From Actinostola sp. cb2023 (lineage: Eukaryota > Cnidaria > Anthozoa > Actiniaria > Actinostolidae): 64,000 bases of DNA. Both the position numbers and the translations under genes were made by a program. Where the stretch lies: contig JAUJYZ010000996.1 of the NCBI GenBank assembly GCA_033675265.1, positions 293,001 through 357,000 on the forward strand, in the 5' to 3' direction. Each line of letters opens with the position of its first letter. The stretch's first letter is position 1. The notes under the pieces were generated by a model. That model searched no databases. It saw only the letters and a list, made by a program, of their open reading frames with translations, and was not told where the DNA came from. Positions 60,701-64,000 of this stretch are shown here, piece after piece.

Positions 60701-63700
60701 CCAGTCTAAGTTAAAGCCATAATGACAGACTTGGCATTGAAATGATGGGGGATCATTTGTTCCTGCAATGTAAAGGGAGACTATTACTACTGTAGTCTGG
60801 ATCCACACTACTAATTATCATACATACAGGTAATTGTAGAGCATTGTGGGTTAGACATGATACAAACAGACACAGATAACATAGACAGATTTTGGGAGTA
60901 AATTAATACACAACTCAAAGTGAAATAAGATGGACTTGATATAGACAGACATGCTGAATTGGAACATCGAAGTTGTTGTACTCTGAAGAAAGATGATTCT
61001 TTTGTTGCCATGTTACATTGTCTTAAAACAGAACTTGAAAAAAGAGAACAGAAATCATCTTTTACAGTGTATTTTTTTAAATCATCTGAGAGTTTTACAA
61101 ACCACAGTTACAAGATATGATTACATGTTTGCAGACCCTTGTAGAACAGGTCCCATTGCACCTTAATGATCTACAGTAATATTGTTAACATTTTTCATCC
61201 CATTCCCATCCTCCCTTTTTCAAAGTTAGTCAACATTATGATACAGTGGAATCCCATTTTTTCGAACCCTCGATCGATTTTTTGAACCTCCCAATTATAC
61301 GAACCAAACCTCGTTTCTCTTGGATTTGCTTCAGTCAAACACTGTAAATTTATTCCTGATCTTTCAAACCCTCAATGTTTCGAAACTCCCAATTTTTCAA
61401 ACCAATTATTGGCTCCCGTAGCCAAAATTACCCTTGATTTCTTGAACCTTGTAAATTTAGGAACCAATTATGTGCACTTTGATCTAAATTACAACTTTTG
61501 GTAAGATGTATTCATGGACTTCTTTTCCAGAATTACCATATGTACATCAATATTGGTTCTTGTTCTGCCGAATTAACTCTAATCTTTAAATTTACGTTTT
61601 GTTTGTACATAAAGATCTGCAAAAGAGTGTCATAATACTTGATTGTTATAAGACAATTATATCCATCAATCTAGTTTAATCCAATGCCACCTTCGGTTTT
61701 TCGAACTCCCAATTTTTCGAATAATTTATTATTGTCTCCCTTGGAGGTTCGAAAAATCGTGATTCCACTGTATATCCTGAAATACATATATCAGACGCAA
61801 AGAGAGAATTCGAATTGGATCATATATCCTGTATATCCCTTGTAGCTAAACTCTAACACTGGAGTTTTTTTAAATAAAATAATTTAATAAAATAAATTTA
61901 ATAAAATAAATTTAATAAAATAAATTTAATAAAATAAATAAAATATAAAATAAAAATAGATACTGGCGTCTAATATAAACCCTGGCACAATCCAACACTG
62001 TAATAGTCAGCATTATTGTAATTATGTATATCCCTTTTTTGGAATGCATTAGAAATAAATAATTATAATTGTAGCTAAACTCTCACACTAGATGCTGGCA
62101 TCTAGTATGACACCCTGGTACTGACAATCATACTGGCATATAACACCCTGGTACAATCATACTGGCATATAACACCATGGTACAATCATACTGGCATATA
62201 ACACCATGGTACAATCATACTGGCATATAACACCATGGTACAATCATACTGGCATATAACACCCTGGTACAATCATACTGGCATATAACACCATGGTACA
62301 ATCATACTGGCATATAACACCATGGTACAATCATACTGGCATATAACACCCTGGTACAATCATACTGGCATATAACACCATGGTACAATCATACTGGCAT
62401 ATAACACCATGGTACAATCATACTGGCATATAACACCCTGGTACAATCATACTGGCATATAACACCCTGGTACAATCATACTGGCATATAACACCATGGT
62501 ACAATCATACTGGCATATAACACCATGGTACAATCATACTGGCATATAACACCCTGGTACAATCATACTGGCATATAACACCATGGTACAATCATACTGG
62601 CATATAACACCATGGTACAATCATACTGGCATATAACACCATGGTACAATCATACTACTGGCATCTAGTATAACACCCTGGTACAATCATATCTCCATCC
62701 AACACTGTAACAAGGAGAACATTACCTGAAAGAAAAGAAAAAGGGATTAAGATATGAACAAGCAACAAAATCTTGTGTAGATACAATGTATATAATAATG
62801 ATGTATGTTGTTAGATGTATATATGTACTGTATGTACTAGATGCGCAGCCATACTGTATGGGAATTACCATGTCAAACCACAGGCAAGACATTGTAATTA
62901 TCACACAGATGTGAATATTGTATCTCACTTATCATATCCAAACATGTATAACATCATGTTTTACTATTATAGTAAAACATGATGTTATACATGTTTGGAT
63001 ATGATAAGTGAGATACAATATTCACATCTGTGTGATAATTACAATGTCTTGCCTGTGGTTTGACATGGTAATTCCCATACAGTATGGCTGCTCATACAGT
63101 ACATACAGTACATCTAAATAATAATTATTGTCAAGATATCAGTAAGTTTAGCGGAGAATATCAGAGTTAATGTTTATGCAAGTGAAGATGTTTTTGGATC
63201 ATAATTACAAGCTCTGTTATGGTTATGGCTGTGGTCAATAATTTATTGTTGTGAATCAATAATCTATAATCCAATACCTTTTGCCATCTTGAAAGCTTGA
63301 TCTCTTTTAATGAGTTCACGCAGTGTGAAAGGCAGGTCTCCATCACGCATGCCATCAGCAAAGACAATGATGTATTTAACATTCTTAGAGTAACAATAAG
63401 GACAGCCGCCGTCACTAGACACAGGATACTGAAAACTTTTATCTTGTGATTCTATTGTAGAAGTATTGGTTGATGACTGAACACTACTTGATGTGCTCTG
63501 TGTTGAATAAACAGTGTGTGTTGTTCTAAGATGAGGAGGAATGGTATCATCAGGTTGGGGTGTTTCACTCTCATAACTTGGTTGGTTTTCTGTCTCTTCT
63601 GTTATATCCTCTTGTGGTGTCTTTTGTGCTTCTTTGGCTAACATTTGTTTTATTAACTCATCTTCATCAAGATCATCATCATCATCATCATCACTGCCAT

Positions 63701-63902
63701 TTTCTCCATACTCCACATCATAATTTTCATCTTTTGATTCTCCTTCTGTGGAAATATACAATGACTGTTTGTTGTAGACCTTTAAAAATTACAGGTTATC
63801 AAGAGATAAGAAAACTAATAAAAACTAATGTGCTAACTATTTACCTTGCTGTACAGTTGGACCAGTGTTTGCCTTAATAAGAGCAAAGCACAATAAGTAC
63901 AT
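54710..63902 (-). CDS. Large repetitive acidic/basic protein with a four-cysteine domain, family unknown
   Basis: Family not recognised. Exons 63902-63845, 63745-63278, 60762-60054, 59983-59544, 58327-54710. Phases agree throughout apart from one extra base in a T5 run at 56041-56045; without it the CDS is 5292 nt (1763 aa). Order: a short hydrophobic start (MYLLCFALIKANTG), possibly a signal peptide; an acidic segment with a run of seven Asp; a Cys4 module spanning two exons (CPYCYSKNVKYIIVFADG ... FQCQVCHYGF, then WSSTNLELIFGIAKGG); a Pro-rich region of PPPRVPP repeats; a Tyr/His/Pro region; an acidic region; about seven TQRTVTDDTDDNVGED repeats; then about 17 repeats of ~47 aa with RRRGRSRKG(V/M)(A/T)DK and TTTSESTDDPQPESE. 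The C-terminus is basic (ALRKRK). The RGRSRKG cores resemble AT-hooks, favouring a nuclear role, whereas the start favours secretion; I cannot decide. The window may miss upstream non-coding exons. Confidence 0.75.
58430..59388. repeat. 18-bp minisatellite in an intron of the large repetitive gene
   Basis: About 53 copies of GGAAGGCATAGTTATTCT with GGACGG and rare TATATTGG variants, nearly uniform. The period is a multiple of three and the unit has no stop in several frames, giving long open frames on both strands (YAFQNN, MPSRIT, EGIVIL). It lies inside the intron between the exons ending at 59544 and starting at 58327. Confidence 0.96.
60763..61240. other. Unique intron sequence
   Basis: Start of the 2.5 kb intron between the exons at 63278 and 60762. 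AT-rich; nothing recognisable. Confidence 0.4.
61244..61770. mobile_element. Pogo/Tigger-like MITE
   Basis: CAGTGGAATCCCATTTTTTC at the left and the inverse GAAAAATCGTGATTCCACTG at the right form terminal inverted repeats starting CAGTGGAA, typical of the Tigger/pogo branch of Tc1-mariner. The element is flanked by TA on both sides (61242-61243 and 61771-61772), the expected target duplication. The 527-base interior has many TTTCGAACC repeats and no transposase. Confidence 0.8.
61865..61955. repeat. AATAAAATAAATTT simple repeat
   Basis: About six copies of TAAAATAAATTTAA-type units in the intron of the large repetitive gene. Confidence 0.85.
62110..62690. repeat. 29-bp minisatellite
   Basis: About 19 copies of CATACTGGCATATAACACCA plus TGGTACAAT. 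CCATGG and CCCTGG forms alternate in an irregular pattern. Related single copies occur just upstream near 62095. Confidence 0.94.
62822..63117. repeat. Near-perfect ~295-bp DNA palindrome
   Basis: The centre is at 62968 with no real loop (TTTTACTAT-T-ATAGTAAAA). The arms 62845-62967 and 62969-63091 match base for base by eye over about 123 positions. An imperfect extension continues to about 62822 and 63117. It lies in an intron of the large repetitive gene, about 160 bases from the exon at 63278. Confidence 0.92.
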
Positions 63903-64000
63903 TACAATAGCAATAGTTTTTATAGTAATTTTTATTAGCTAAGGGCCACAAGTTTATAAGTGTATTTATACTTTTACGTGCTACGCTTGTTAAATAAAGT

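Overview
The window is animal nuclear DNA. It carries an MTA (NuRD complex) gene, a gene family found in animals, and the genes have many introns with GT-AG borders, long AT-rich introns and abundant minisatellites and MITE-like elements. Introns are mostly short apart from those swollen by tandem repeats, which suggests an invertebrate. I cannot place the phylum. No prokaryotic, organelle or complete viral gene was seen.

Layout. (1) 803-14643, plus strand: an MTA1/2/3 homologue in 21 coding exons (927 codons, every splice phase consistent). It has BAH, ELM2, SANT and GATA domains, then three C2H2 zinc fingers that I do not know from vertebrate MTA. (2) 14644-16180: intergenic, mostly a ~48-bp tandem repeat. 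(3) 16181-26709, minus strand: an SLC49A4 (DIRC2)-type 12-TM lysosomal transporter. One 789-nt phase 1-1 exon places a complete LamG-like jellyroll domain in the luminal loop between TM5 and TM6. This is the most striking coding novelty in the window. (4) 28690-30785, plus strand: GPATCH11. (5) 31797-46015: a higher-order repeat, [short array][unit A][long array][unit B] twice, built from a 54-bp minisatellite and a ~1.4-2.8 kb unit. The unit holds tRNA-like segments, a short exon-like ORF and insertions present in only some copies. (6) 47362-48043 and 49817-54239, plus strand: two neighbouring small genes with the same exon plan (signal peptide exon, TM exon, tail exon) and no family I recognise. 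The second has a duplicated CxCEECQ(E/D)IR motif. (7) 63902-54710, minus strand: a 1763-codon repetitive protein with a four-cysteine domain, Pro-rich and His/Tyr-rich regions and about 17 copies of a ~47-residue RGRSRKG-type repeat.

Window-scale pattern. At least six tandem arrays begin or end exactly on exon-intron borders and copy a real splice site, often with the adjoining exon bases, 3 to 12 times. They occur in the MTA, SLC49A4 and GPATCH11 genes and in the second small membrane gene. This looks like a recurrent process rather than chance. Two reading frames are each broken by a single extra base in a 5-base homopolymer, which may be sequencing error.
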